A DNA stretch of 64,000 nt, taken from Massilia polaris. GTDB taxonomy: Bacteria; Pseudomonadota; Gammaproteobacteria; Burkholderiales; Burkholderiaceae_D. A model generated the notes under the pieces. That model was not told where the DNA came from, searched no databases, and saw nothing but the letters and a program-made list of their open reading frames with translations. Every line of letters starts with the position of its first letter. The stretch's first letter is position 1. The stretch is from contig NZ_JABBGG010000005.1 of NCBI RefSeq assembly GCF_012927275.1, forward strand, positions 124,001 to 188,000. The letters run 5' to 3'. Below, in pieces: positions 12,071 to 21,020 of this stretch. A program made the translations under genes and the position numbers.

Positions 12071-14326
12071 ATGATGAACGCGAACACTGCCAGCGCTACT
12101 TCGGCAATGACCCCGGCTGCAGGCGAGCCAACCCAGATTTCCCAATCGGAGACGGTCACCCTGCCGCGCATCCTGCTGGTGGATGACGAGCCGCGGCTCC
12201 TGTCCTCGCTGTACGAACTGCTGCGCGGGCGCGACTACAACCTGGTGACGGCCACCTGCGGCAGCGAAGCGCTTGCGCACCTGTCGAAGATGCGCTTCGA
12301 CCTGGTCCTGCTCGACCTGCGCCTGCCGGACGTCAGCGGCCACCAGATCATGGACTTCATCAACGACAAGGGCATCGACGCCGACGTCATCGTGATGAGC
12401 GGCGAAGTCGGCATCGATGCGGCCATCGGCGCGCTCAAGCGCGGCGCCTACGATTACCTGCGCAAGCCGTACAGCCGCGAAGAGCTGCTCAAGACCGTGG
12501 CCAACGCGCTGCAGCGGCGCCGGCTCGAGATGGCCAACCGGCGCATCGCGTCGCAGCTCGAAACCTCCGAAAAGCTGTACCGCTACCTGGTCGACAGCTC
12601 GCCGGACATCATCTATACGCTGAACCACGAAGGCAAGTTCACCTTCATCAACGACCGCGCCTACCAGCTGCTCGGGTTCTCGCGCGATGAACTGATCGGC
12701 AAGCACTACTCGATCCTGGTGCACGAAGAAGACCTGGAGCGCGCGCGCTACGTGTTCAACGAGCGCCGCGTCGACGAACGCGCTTCGCGCAACGTCGAAC
12801 TGCGCCTGAAGTACCACAGCGGCGGCGGCCAGGACCGCACCTTCAACAATACCCTGATGACGATCTCGCTCAACTCGATCGGCATGCACGTGCCCGACCT
12901 GGAGGTGAAGAAGCTCGAATTCTTCGGCACCTATGGCGTCGCGCGCGACATCACCGACCGCAAGCGCGCCGAAGAAGTCATCTCGTACCAGGCTTACCAC
13001 GATATCCTGACCGACCTGCCTAACCGCATGCTGTTCAAGGACCGCCTTGGCCTCGCCGTCATCCAGGCCAAGCGCAAGCTGACCGAACTGGCGGTGATGT
13101 TCATCGACCTTGACCGCTTCAAGCTGGTCAACGATACGCTCGGCCATGTCAAGGGCGACGAGCTGCTGCAGCAGGTCGCGCTGCGCCTGAAGGACTGCCT
13201 GCGCCGCGGCGACACGCTGGCGCGCCAGGGCGGCGACGAATTCACCATCGTGCTGCCGGAGCTGCGCGACCGCGAAGACGCCAAGGCGATCGCCGACAAA
13301 TTCCTCGAATGCCTGCAAAAACCGTTCGACCTCGATGGCCACCAGGTGCACATCTCGGCCAGTATCGGTATTGCGATCTACCCCGGCGACGGCGAGTCGA
13401 TCGACGAGCTGCTTCGCCATGCGGACATCGCGATGTACCAGGTCAAAGCGCTGGGCAAGAACGGCCACAGCTTCTATCACAACTCGATGCTGGATGTATC
13501 GCACCAGAAGATCGCGCTGGAACAGAGCCTGCGCAAGGCGCTCGAACAGAACGAGCTGGAAATGTACTACCAGCCGCAGATCGACGTCATCACCGGAAAA
13601 ATCGTGGGCGCCGAAGGCCTGATGCGCTGGAACCATCCGCAGCGCGGCTTGCTGACCGCGGGCGAGTTCCTGCCGTTCGCCGAAGAGAATGGCCTGATGC
13701 TGCCGATTTCGGACTGGATGATCGGCGCGCTGTGCCGCGACATGCTGCTCTGGAACGCGGCCGGCGGCGAAAGCATCCGCCTGTCGCTGAACCTGTCGCC
13801 GCAATACCTCGACCGCGGCGACTTCTTCGAGAAGATGCGCGGCGCGCTGGTGCGCTACGGGATTTCGCCGGCCCAGATCGAGTGCGAAATCACCGAGAAC
13901 ATCTGCATCCGCAACCCGCAATACGCGATCGAACAGCTGAACAAACTGTGCCAGCTGGGCGTGTCGGTGGCGATCGACGATTTCGGCACCGGCTATTCGT
14001 CGCTGTCGTACCTGCACCGCTTCCCGATCCACACCATCAAGATCGACCAGTCGTTCGTCAAGGAGATCCACGACGAGCATGGCCACTACCCGGTCATCCT
14101 GGCGATCATCTCGATTGCGCGCGGGCTTGGCCTGCACCTGATCGCCGAAGGCGTGGAAACCGATATCCAGGCGCGCTACCTGAAGGCCAACGGCTGCCTG
14201 ACGATGCAGGGCTACTTCTTCCACCGCCCGATCTCGCTGCCGAATTTCATCACTGTGCTGCAGGTACAGGACGGCCGCGAACCTGCGCCAGTGCCGGCGC
14301 CAGCGCCAGCCGCAATCCAGGCCTGA
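12071..14326 (+). CDS. Response regulator with PAS, GGDEF and EAL domains
   Basis: The 751-residue protein has a receiver domain (about residues 30-150, phospho-Asp in VLLDLRLPD). A PAS domain (about 170-300), a GGDEF domain (about 310-475) and an EAL domain (about 485-740) follow. The cyclase motif is an intact GGDEF with an upstream RRGD inhibitory site. The phosphodiesterase part reads E-G-L instead of E-A-L but keeps NLSPQ, ECEITE, DDFGTGYSSL, KIDQSFVK and AEGVET. Both c-di-GMP activities are therefore possible. It starts 4 bp after the kinase gene, which suggests a cognate pair. Confidence 0.93.
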   Translation: MMNANTASATSAMTPAAGEPTQISQSETVTLPRILLVDDEPRLLSSLYELLRGRDYNLVTATCGSEALAHLSKMRFDLVLLDLRLPDVSGHQIMDFINDKGIDADVIVMSGEVGIDAAIGALKRGAYDYLRKPYSREELLKTVANALQRRRLEMANRRIASQLETSEKLYRYLVDSSPDIIYTLNHEGKFTFINDRAYQLLGFSRDELIGKHYSILVHEEDLERARYVFNERRVDERASRNVELRLKYHSGGGQDRTFNNTLMTISLNSIGMHVPDLEVKKLEFFGTYGVARDITDRKRAEEVISYQAYHDILTDLPNRMLFKDRLGLAVIQAKRKLTELAVMFIDLDRFKLVNDTLGHVKGDELLQQVALRLKDCLRRGDTLARQGGDEFTIVLPELRDREDAKAIADKFLECLQKPFDLDGHQVHISASIGIAIYPGDGESIDELLRHADIAMYQVKALGKNGHSFYHNSMLDVSHQKIALEQSLRKALEQNELEMYYQPQIDVITGKIVGAEGLMRWNHPQRGLLTAGEFLPFAEENGLMLPISDWMIGALCRDMLLWNAAGGESIRLSLNLSPQYLDRGDFFEKMRGALVRYGISPAQIECEITENICIRNPQYAIEQLNKLCQLGVSVAIDDFGTGYSSLSYLHRFPIHTIKIDQSFVKEIHDEHGHYPVILAIISIARGLGLHLIAEGVETDIQARYLKANGCLTMQGYFFHRPISLPNFITVLQVQDGREPAPVPAPAPAAIQA

Positions 14327-14332
14327 GCAGGC

Positions 14333-15928
14333 ATGCAGAACGCGAGCGCGCGCCAGCCTGACGCCGCCCGTGGGCACACGGTCGAATACCTGCGCGTGAA
14401 GGCGCTGGCCGAGCGCGGCGTCGCCAATGCGCAGCACAGCCTCGGCTTCATGTACGTGAACGGCCAGGGCGTGCCGCAGGACTTCGCGCTGGCGGTCGAG
14501 TGGTACCTGAAGGCCGCCAACTCCGGCCTCGAACATGCGCAATACAACCTCGGCGTGATGTACCAGAAGGGCCAGGGCGTGGCGCAGGATTACGCGCAGG
14601 CCGCCGCCTGGTACGAACGCGCCGCCGTGCAGGGCTACGCCGCCGCGCAGTACAACCTGGGCTGGCTGTACGCCAAGGGCCAGGGCGTCGGGCACGATGT
14701 ACAGCAGGCCATGCACTGGTTCAGCCAGGCCGCCGACCAGGGCGACGCCGGCGCGCAGAACAACCTCGGCATGATGTACGAAACCGGCAAGGGCGTGCCG
14801 CAGGACTTCAAGCAGGCGATCCTGTGGTACCGCAAGGCGGCCGAACAAGGCTACGCGCGCGCCCAGTTCAACCTCGCGCTGCGCTACGATAATGCGCAGG
14901 GCGTGCCGCTCGACCAGCAGCAGGCCATCTCGTGGTTCCGCAAGGCGGCCGAGCAGGGCTATGCGCCGGCGCAGTTCAACCTCGCGCTGCGCTTCGACAA
15001 AGGCCAGGGCGTGCCGCAGAACAGCCAGAAGGCGATCAGCTGGTACCGCCGCGCCGCCGAACAAGGCCACGCCAGTTCCCAGTTCAACCTCGCGCTCCTG
15101 TACGACAGCGGCCATGGCGTGCCGCGCGACGAGGAGCTGGCGCTGGAGTGGTACCGCAAGGCCGCCGGCCAGGGCCACGCGGGCGCGCAGGACAACCTCG
15201 GACTGCGCTACGAACATGGCCAGGGCGTCGGGCAGGACTTCGAACAGGCGCAGGCCTGGTACCGCAAGGCGGCCGAGCAAGGCTTCGCCAGCGCCCAGTA
15301 CCACCTTGGCTTGCTGTTTGACGCCGGCAGCGGCGTCGAGCGCGACGCGTCAGAAGCGATCGCGTGGTTCGGCAAGGCGGCCGAACAAAGCCACGTGCGC
15401 GCGCAGTTCGAACTCGGCCTGCGCTACGAAAGCGGCATGGACGTGCCGCGCGACTACCGGCACGCGATGGCGTGGTACCGCCGCGCGGCCGACCACGACT
15501 ACGCTCCGGCGCAGTTCATGGTCGGCGCGCTGTTCGACAGCGACGAAGCGGGCATGCTCGACAGCCGCGAGGCGTACAGCTGGTACCGCAAGGCGGCGGA
15601 CCAGGGTTACGCGCGCGCCCAGTTCGCACTGGGACTGCGGCACGACAGCGGGCAGGGCGTCGCGCGCGATTACGAGGCCGCCTATTTCTGGTACCTGCAG
15701 GCTGCGCGACAGGGCCACGCACGCGCGCAATTCAACCTCGGCCTGATGCACGCCGCCGGCCACGGCGCCGTCCCTGACCTGGTCCAGGCGATGACCTGGC
15801 TGCAGCAGGCCGAACTTGCAGGCATCGCCGCCGCCGCCCGGTACGTCAAGTCGACCGCGGCGCGCATGAATCCGAGCCAGCTGGCGCAAGCGCGGTGCCT
15901 GGCCGTGCGAGCCGAACTGGCGGCCTGA
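14333..15928 (+). CDS. Sel1-repeat protein (13 repeats)
   Basis: The 531-residue protein is almost wholly built of 36-residue Sel1-like repeats of the form A-Q-[FY]-N-L-G-x-x-Y-x-x-G-x-G-V-x-x-D. I count 13 copies between residues about 25 and 500. Such alpha-solenoids act as protein-binding scaffolds. No signal peptide or membrane segment is seen, so it is likely cytoplasmic. It follows the GGDEF-EAL gene by 6 bp and is probably co-expressed. This makes it a candidate adaptor for the c-di-GMP pathway, which is inference from position only. Confidence 0.88.
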   Translation: MQNASARQPDAARGHTVEYLRVKALAERGVANAQHSLGFMYVNGQGVPQDFALAVEWYLKAANSGLEHAQYNLGVMYQKGQGVAQDYAQAAAWYERAAVQGYAAAQYNLGWLYAKGQGVGHDVQQAMHWFSQAADQGDAGAQNNLGMMYETGKGVPQDFKQAILWYRKAAEQGYARAQFNLALRYDNAQGVPLDQQQAISWFRKAAEQGYAPAQFNLALRFDKGQGVPQNSQKAISWYRRAAEQGHASSQFNLALLYDSGHGVPRDEELALEWYRKAAGQGHAGAQDNLGLRYEHGQGVGQDFEQAQAWYRKAAEQGFASAQYHLGLLFDAGSGVERDASEAIAWFGKAAEQSHVRAQFELGLRYESGMDVPRDYRHAMAWYRRAADHDYAPAQFMVGALFDSDEAGMLDSREAYSWYRKAADQGYARAQFALGLRHDSGQGVARDYEAAYFWYLQAARQGHARAQFNLGLMHAAGHGAVPDLVQAMTWLQQAELAGIAAAARYVKSTAARMNPSQLAQARCLAVRAELAA

Positions 15929-15967
15929 CAGCCGCGCCCTCCATCTCCCCTCCGTACAGGTGACTAC

Positions 15968-18751
15968 ATGAAGCATACGATGCTGATGTCCGTCGCGCTT
16001 GGCCTTTCGCTGGTCACGCCCGTTTCCATTCCCGCGAGCGCCGCAACCGCGGTGCAGGCCAGCGTCAGCGCGCCAGCGGTATTCGACCGTAAGCCCTACA
16101 CGATCCCGCACAAGAAATTCGTGCTGGCCAATGGCCTGACCCTGATCGTCCATGAAGACCGCAGCACGCCGGTCGTCGGCGTCAACGTCTGGTACCACGT
16201 CGGATCGCGCAACGAGGCGCGCGGCAAGACCGGCTTCGCGCACCTGTTCGAACACTTCTTCTTCAACGGTTCCGAAAACTATCCGCACGGCTTCCGCGAA
16301 GCGATGGACGACCTCGGCGCCAACAACCGCAACGGCACCACCAACACCGACCGCACCAACTTCTTCGAAGACGTGCCGGTGTCGGCGCTGGAGCGCACGC
16401 TGTTCCTCGAATCGGACCGCATGGGCTTCCTCGCCAATTACATTTCGAAGGAGATGCTCGAGCGCGAGCGCGGCGTGGTGCAGAACGAAAAGCGCCAGGG
16501 CGACAACCAGCCGTATGGCCGCGTGCATTACGAGATCGACGCCAAGATGTACCCGTATTCGCACCCGTATTCGTGGTCGCCGATCGGCAGCATGGACGAC
16601 CTGAACGCGGCGTCGCTGGAAGACATCCGCAACTGGTACCGCACCTACTACGGCCCGAACAATGCGGTGCTGTCGCTGGCTGGCGACATCACGCCGGAGC
16701 GTGCGCTTGAACTGGTGAAGAAGTACTTCGGCGCGATTCCGCCGGGCCCTCCGTTGCCGCGCACCGAGACCTGGATTCCAAAGCTCGACCGCGACATCCG
16801 CGACGAGATGGAAGACCAGGTGCCGCAGGCGCGCATCTACCGCAGCTACCACGCACCATCCTGGAAAGACCCGGAACTGCAGCACCTTGGCCTGTTCGTC
16901 GGTGCGCTGGCCGGTTCGCGCGCCTCGCCGCTGCCGCGCCGCCTGGTGTACGAGAAGGGCCTCGCGACCGCCGTGAACAGCTACGTCGACGATGCCGAAC
17001 TTGGAAGCAGGTTCAACATCGTCGTTACCGTGAAGCCGGGTGTCGATCCGGCCGAAGTCGAGCGCGAAATGGACGCCGTGCTCAATACGCTGATCGAGAA
17101 TGGGCCGGCGCCTGAGCCGGTGCGCCGTTCGCAGACCGGCAACCTTGCGGCCTTCTCCCGTTCGATCGAGCGGCTGGGCGGCTTCGGCGGACGCTCTGAC
17201 GTGCTGGCCGAGCACATGACGTATGCCGGCCAGCCCGACGCCTACCTCAACCGCCTTGAAGCGATGGCCACCGCGACGCCGGCCCAGGTCAGGGCCGCCG
17301 CGCAGAAATGGCTGCGCGCACACCACTACACGATGACGGTGCGGCCGTTCGCCAAACTGGCTGCCGATAAATCGGCGCTGGACCGCAAGGTGCTGCCGGC
17401 ACTGGGCGCCGCGCCCGACGTCAGCTTCCCCGCCATCCAGCGCGCCACCTTGTCGAACGGCCTGAAAGTGGTCCTGCTCGAACGCCATTCGGCGCCGATC
17501 GTCAACGCGGCCCTGGTGGTCGATGCCGGCACCGCCTCCGACAGCGCGGCCAAGGCAGGTACTGCCTCGCTCGCGCTCGACCTGTTCGACAAGGGCAGCA
17601 AATCGCGCGACGTCTTCACGCTGGCCGACGACCTGGCCTCGCTGGGCGCGAACCTGTCCACCTCGACCGGGACCGACCTGTCGATCGTGCGCCTGCAGTC
17701 GATCACGGCGGCCTTGCGCCCATCGCTCGCGCTGATGGCCGACGCGTCACTCAATCCGGCGTTCCCGGCCGACCAGTTCACGCTGCAGAAGCAGCGCAGG
17801 CTGGCGCAGATCGCGCAGGAACGCGCGCAGCCGAACGCGCTCGTCCAGCGCATCCTGCCGGGTCTTCTGTACGGCGAAGCGCATGCGTATGGCAAACCGG
17901 CTACCGGGTACGAGGCGACGGTAGCGAAGATCACGCGCGACGACCTGGCGCGCTGGCATGCCAGCTGGTTCAAGCCGGGCAATGCCACCATCATCGTCAC
18001 CGGCGACACCACGCTGGCGCAGCTGGTGCCGGCGCTGGAAGCGAGCTTCGGCGGCTGGAAGGCCGGGACCGCGCCAGCGAAGCAGGTCGGCACGGTAGCG
18101 CGCACGCAGGGCAAGAAGCTGTACCTGATCGACAAGCCGGGTGCGCCGCAATCGACCATCGTCGCCGCGCACGTATCCGAGACGCCGGGCCAGCCGGAAG
18201 ACCTGGCGATGGAGCCGGTGATGCAGAACTTCGGCGGCATGGCGACGTCGCGCCTGAACCGCAACCTGCGACTCGACAAGCACTGGAGCTACGGCACCTC
18301 GGGCGAGTTGACGATGCCGCGCGGCCAGCGCGCTTTCATCGTGGTCGCGCCGGTCCAGACCGACAAGACCAGGGAGTCGATGCTGGAAGTGGCGAAAGAG
18401 ATCAAAGGCGTTGCAGGTGAGCGCCCACTTGCGGGCCAAGAGTACACCAGCATCATGCGCAACATGACGTCGCGGCTGGCCGGGCGCTTCGCGACCCTCA
18501 GCGCGCTGGAGTCGGCGGCGATCACCTCGCTCAACCTTGGGCTGCCGGACAGCTACTGGTCGGCTTACGCCGGCAAGATCCGCGGCCTGACCGAACCGCA
18601 ACTGAACGCGGCGGCAAGCAAGTTCGTCCGGCCCGGTGAAGTGGTGTGGCTGGTCATCGGCGACCTGCGCAGGATTGAAGCGGGCGTGCGCGAGCTTGGC
18701 TGGGGAGAAGTCACGACCCTGAACGCGGACGGCACGCCAGCGGCTCGATAG
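15968..18751 (+). CDS. M16-family zinc peptidase (pitrilysin type), tandem
   Basis: The 927-residue secreted protein has a signal peptide ending near ASA-A (residue 26). The first M16 half carries the inverted zinc motif HLFEH at residues 92-96 and the downstream E-R-E-R-G-V-V-x-N-E block that supplies the third zinc ligand. The second half (from about residue 480) has the same fold but no HxxEH and should be the inactive partner domain. Such periplasmic or outer-membrane-associated peptidases degrade peptides. The gene stands 39 bp after the Sel1 gene with its own AGGTG ribosome binding site. Confidence 0.92.
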   Translation: MKHTMLMSVALGLSLVTPVSIPASAATAVQASVSAPAVFDRKPYTIPHKKFVLANGLTLIVHEDRSTPVVGVNVWYHVGSRNEARGKTGFAHLFEHFFFNGSENYPHGFREAMDDLGANNRNGTTNTDRTNFFEDVPVSALERTLFLESDRMGFLANYISKEMLERERGVVQNEKRQGDNQPYGRVHYEIDAKMYPYSHPYSWSPIGSMDDLNAASLEDIRNWYRTYYGPNNAVLSLAGDITPERALELVKKYFGAIPPGPPLPRTETWIPKLDRDIRDEMEDQVPQARIYRSYHAPSWKDPELQHLGLFVGALAGSRASPLPRRLVYEKGLATAVNSYVDDAELGSRFNIVVTVKPGVDPAEVEREMDAVLNTLIENGPAPEPVRRSQTGNLAAFSRSIERLGGFGGRSDVLAEHMTYAGQPDAYLNRLEAMATATPAQVRAAAQKWLRAHHYTMTVRPFAKLAADKSALDRKVLPALGAAPDVSFPAIQRATLSNGLKVVLLERHSAPIVNAALVVDAGTASDSAAKAGTASLALDLFDKGSKSRDVFTLADDLASLGANLSTSTGTDLSIVRLQSITAALRPSLALMADASLNPAFPADQFTLQKQRRLAQIAQERAQPNALVQRILPGLLYGEAHAYGKPATGYEATVAKITRDDLARWHASWFKPGNATIIVTGDTTLAQLVPALEASFGGWKAGTAPAKQVGTVARTQGKKLYLIDKPGAPQSTIVAAHVSETPGQPEDLAMEPVMQNFGGMATSRLNRNLRLDKHWSYGTSGELTMPRGQRAFIVVAPVQTDKTRESMLEVAKEIKGVAGERPLAGQEYTSIMRNMTSRLAGRFATLSALESAAITSLNLGLPDSYWSAYAGKIRGLTEPQLNAAASKFVRPGEVVWLVIGDLRRIEAGVRELGWGEVTTLNADGTPAAR

Positions 18752-18807
18752 CGCCAGACCGGCGGACGCGTGAGCGCCGCAATCATCATCTAGAAGGAAT
18801 GCCATTC

Positions 18808-19809
18808 ATGTTCAAGCATTATGTTCCACTACTGTGCCTGGGTTTCCTCGCCGTTCCCGCATGGGCGCAGTCCGAACCAGCGCCGGAGCCGTCCGCGGCG
18901 GAACCGGCGCCGGAGAAAATTTTGGTGCTCGGTCAACGCCCGGGTCCCGGCCTGTGGAAAATCAGCAAGGGCGAGCACGTGTTGTGGGTATTCGGCGCCT
19001 ATTCGCCGCTGCCGGAGAAGATGGAGTGGCGCGCGCACGAGGTCGAGGCGAAGCTATCTCAATCGCAAGAGTTCCTGTCCCAGCCATCGACCGGTATAGC
19101 CGCCGGTTATAGCGCGGTGACCGCGCTGCCGTTCATGGTCGGTTTCAAGAACAATCCGGATGGCGCCAGGCTGCAGGACGTGGTGCCGGCCGAGGTTTAC
19201 GCGCGATGGCTTCCGCTGAAGGCGAAGTACATCGGCGACAACGACGGCATCGAGCGCGAGCGGCCGATGTTTGCTTCGGATGAACTGTTTCGCAAGGGCC
19301 TGGCACACGCGGGACTGTCGGGAAATACCGGCATCGATAAGCAGCTTTACGCCATTGCAAAGAAATACAAGGTCAAGACGACGTGGACGGGGGTTACCAC
19401 AGAGGTCGAGTCTCCGGTAAAAACCATCCGCGCGTTCAAGAAGTCGACGCTGAACGACGTAGTTTGTTTTTCCCGGGCCATCGAACGACTTGAGACTGAC
19501 CTGGACGCTATGCGGGTTCGCGCCAACGCCTGGGCCAAGGGGGACATTGCCGTGATCGAAAGCCTGAAATTTGCCGACCGCGACGAGGCCTGTGCCGACG
19601 CGGTCATGACCAGCGTTGTCGCCGATATCCAGCCGGAGATCCGTACGATGAAGGTGCGGGCGCGGGAAAAATGGCTCGCGGCCGCCGAAAAATCGCTGGC
19701 GATCAACAAGTCCACCTTCGCGATGCTCAGCATGAAGGAAATCCTTGACCCGAACGGCTTGGTCGCCGCGATGCAGGCGCGAGGCTATATGGTCGAAAAA
19801 CCGGAGTAA
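18808..19809 (+). CDS. TraB/GumN-like periplasmic protein, paralog 1
   Basis: This 333-residue protein has a clear signal peptide (LLCLGFLAVPAWAQ). Its conserved core begins G-Q-R-P-G-P-G-L-W-K and V-L-W-V-F-G. It resembles proteins annotated TraB/GumN, but the usual G-x-x-H metal motif after W-V-F-G reads GAYS, so metalloprotease-like activity is doubtful. I prefer the ATG at 18808 over 18799. The AGAAGG site is too close to the earlier ATG, and the paralog at 23829 starts at the same GCCATTCATG context. Function is unknown. Confidence 0.7.
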   Translation: MFKHYVPLLCLGFLAVPAWAQSEPAPEPSAAEPAPEKILVLGQRPGPGLWKISKGEHVLWVFGAYSPLPEKMEWRAHEVEAKLSQSQEFLSQPSTGIAAGYSAVTALPFMVGFKNNPDGARLQDVVPAEVYARWLPLKAKYIGDNDGIERERPMFASDELFRKGLAHAGLSGNTGIDKQLYAIAKKYKVKTTWTGVTTEVESPVKTIRAFKKSTLNDVVCFSRAIERLETDLDAMRVRANAWAKGDIAVIESLKFADRDEACADAVMTSVVADIQPEIRTMKVRAREKWLAAAEKSLAINKSTFAMLSMKEILDPNGLVAAMQARGYMVEKPE

Positions 19810-19943
19810 GGAGCTGCGGAAGCGCCGTCTCATACGGGCCGCAGTGGCGCGCACGGCAACACGGTGCGCCCCTCCCTCATTGTGCTAGCATACTGTATAT
19901 ATATGGGGTATCCATTTAGCTCCAGTGAAGTTAGAATCACTGT

Positions 19944-20936
19944 ATGGATATCCATATATTAGCCCCAAAAGCGGGCGAAGACTACCCCACCGACTGGAAC
20001 GAATTCCTGACTTGGTTTGCGTCCGAAGAAGCCTGTCTTTCGTATCTGGAAAGATTGCGGTGGCCGGCCGGATTCGTGTGCCCTGCGTGCAGCTGCATTG
20101 ACCAGCCCTACAGGTCAAGCCGCGGTCGCATGGTATGCCGGGACTGCGGCCATCAGTGCACTGTCACCGCCGGCACGATCTTTGAAAAGACGCGCACGCC
20201 GCTGCGAGTGTGGCTCGCTGCTGCGTGGTATTTGACCAGCCAGAAGCAAGGCGTGAATGCCCTGGGTTTGCAGCGCGTTCTGGGCCTGGGAAGTTACCAG
20301 ACGGCTTGGGCGATGCTGCACCGCTTCCGCGCAGCGATGGTGCGTCCCGGACGCGAACGGCTTCATGGCAAGGTTGAAGTCGACGAGACCTACCTGGCCA
20401 TTAGCGATCGTCAAAACCCGGTCGCTGCGAAGGGACGCAAGAACAACACCGCCAAGACGCTCATAGTCATCGCAGTGGAAATGCTTGAACCTAAAGGCTT
20501 CGGGAGAATCCGCCTGCAGCGCATCGGCGATGACTCCGCTGCCAGCGTTCTTCCCTTCGTTGAGCAGGCCATTGAACCGGGCGCCACGGTGCATACGGAT
20601 GGGTCTGCTGCCTACCGCACGCTGCGCGAGCTTGGCTACCTCCACCAACGCACCGTGCTGCTCGGATTGGACATCGCCGCCCATGCTTCCATGCCGGGTG
20701 TGCATCGCGTCGCAGCGCTGCTCAAGCGCTGGATCTTGGGCACACACCATGGCGCGGTGCAGCCCGCACACCTCGATGCTTATCTGGATGAATTCGTGTT
20801 TCGCTTCAATCGGCGCAGCTCAAGCTCGCGTGGGATGCTCTTCTACAGATTGCTCCAGCAAGCCGTCGTGACGAGCCCCGTCACGTACGGCGATGTGGTC
20901 AAAAAAACGCGCGCGCGGTCGAAAAATTCGGAGTAG
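19944..20936 (+). CDS. IS1595-family (ISXO2-like) transposase
   Basis: The 330-residue transposase begins with a zinc ribbon (CPAC ... CRDC, about residues 50-75). A DDE-type catalytic region of the ISXO2-like domain follows. Likely catalytic carboxylates are in KVEVDETYL (about residue 150) and HTDGSAAYR (about residue 220). The C-terminal part has T-H-H-G-A-V-x-x-x-H-L and F-x-F-R-F-N-R-R, which are typical of the family. No frameshift or stop interrupts it, so the element could still be active. The stop codon lies within a perfect AGTAGTATACTACT palindrome (20932-20945). Confidence 0.9.
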   Translation: MDIHILAPKAGEDYPTDWNEFLTWFASEEACLSYLERLRWPAGFVCPACSCIDQPYRSSRGRMVCRDCGHQCTVTAGTIFEKTRTPLRVWLAAAWYLTSQKQGVNALGLQRVLGLGSYQTAWAMLHRFRAAMVRPGRERLHGKVEVDETYLAISDRQNPVAAKGRKNNTAKTLIVIAVEMLEPKGFGRIRLQRIGDDSAASVLPFVEQAIEPGATVHTDGSAAYRTLRELGYLHQRTVLLGLDIAAHASMPGVHRVAALLKRWILGTHHGAVQPAHLDAYLDEFVFRFNRRSSSSRGMLFYRLLQQAVVTSPVTYGDVVKKTRARSKNSE

Positions 20937-20970
20937 TATACTACTGTATGTATATCCAGTGGTTCGGTGA

Positions 20971-20999
20971 TTGTGGAGCTAACTGGATACCCATTATAT
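20971..20999 (+). promoter_or_regulatory. Possible outward promoter at the right end of the IS
   Basis: TTGTGG (20971-20976) and TTATAT (20994-20999) are separated by 17 bp and point out of the insertion sequence. They would start transcription about 15 bp before the ATG of the radical-SAM gene. The -35 hexamer is inside the element and the -10 is at its AT-rich edge. Confidence 0.35.
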
Positions 21000-21020
21000 A
21001 TCTACAGTAGATAGCCCGAA

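Larger units (their letters stand above)
19891..21009 (+). mobile_element. IS1595-family insertion sequence
   Basis: The element is about 1.1 kb around a single transposase gene. The best terminal inverted repeats are GGGTATCCATTTAGCTCC (19906-19923) and the complement of 20975-20992, which match at 17 of 18 positions. The similarity goes on outward through an AT-rich tract to TACTGTA (19891-19897) and TACAGTA (21003-21009), so the true tips are uncertain. I could not find a convincing 8-bp target duplication for either choice of tips. The element sits between the TraB-like gene and the radical-SAM gene. Confidence 0.8.

Noticed and set aside
11957-15304. A 1115-codon open frame on the minus strand opposite the GGDEF-EAL and Sel1 genes
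   Set aside because: It is a shadow caused by high GC. The plus-strand frames have clear domains and tight operon spacing, while the antisense product is rich in Arg, His, Val and Ala with no motif.
14400-15750. Regularly spaced repeats suggesting a CRISPR or satellite array
   Set aside because: The period of about 108 bp is the 36-residue Sel1 repeat in coding sequence. The copies are diverged and there are no unique spacers.
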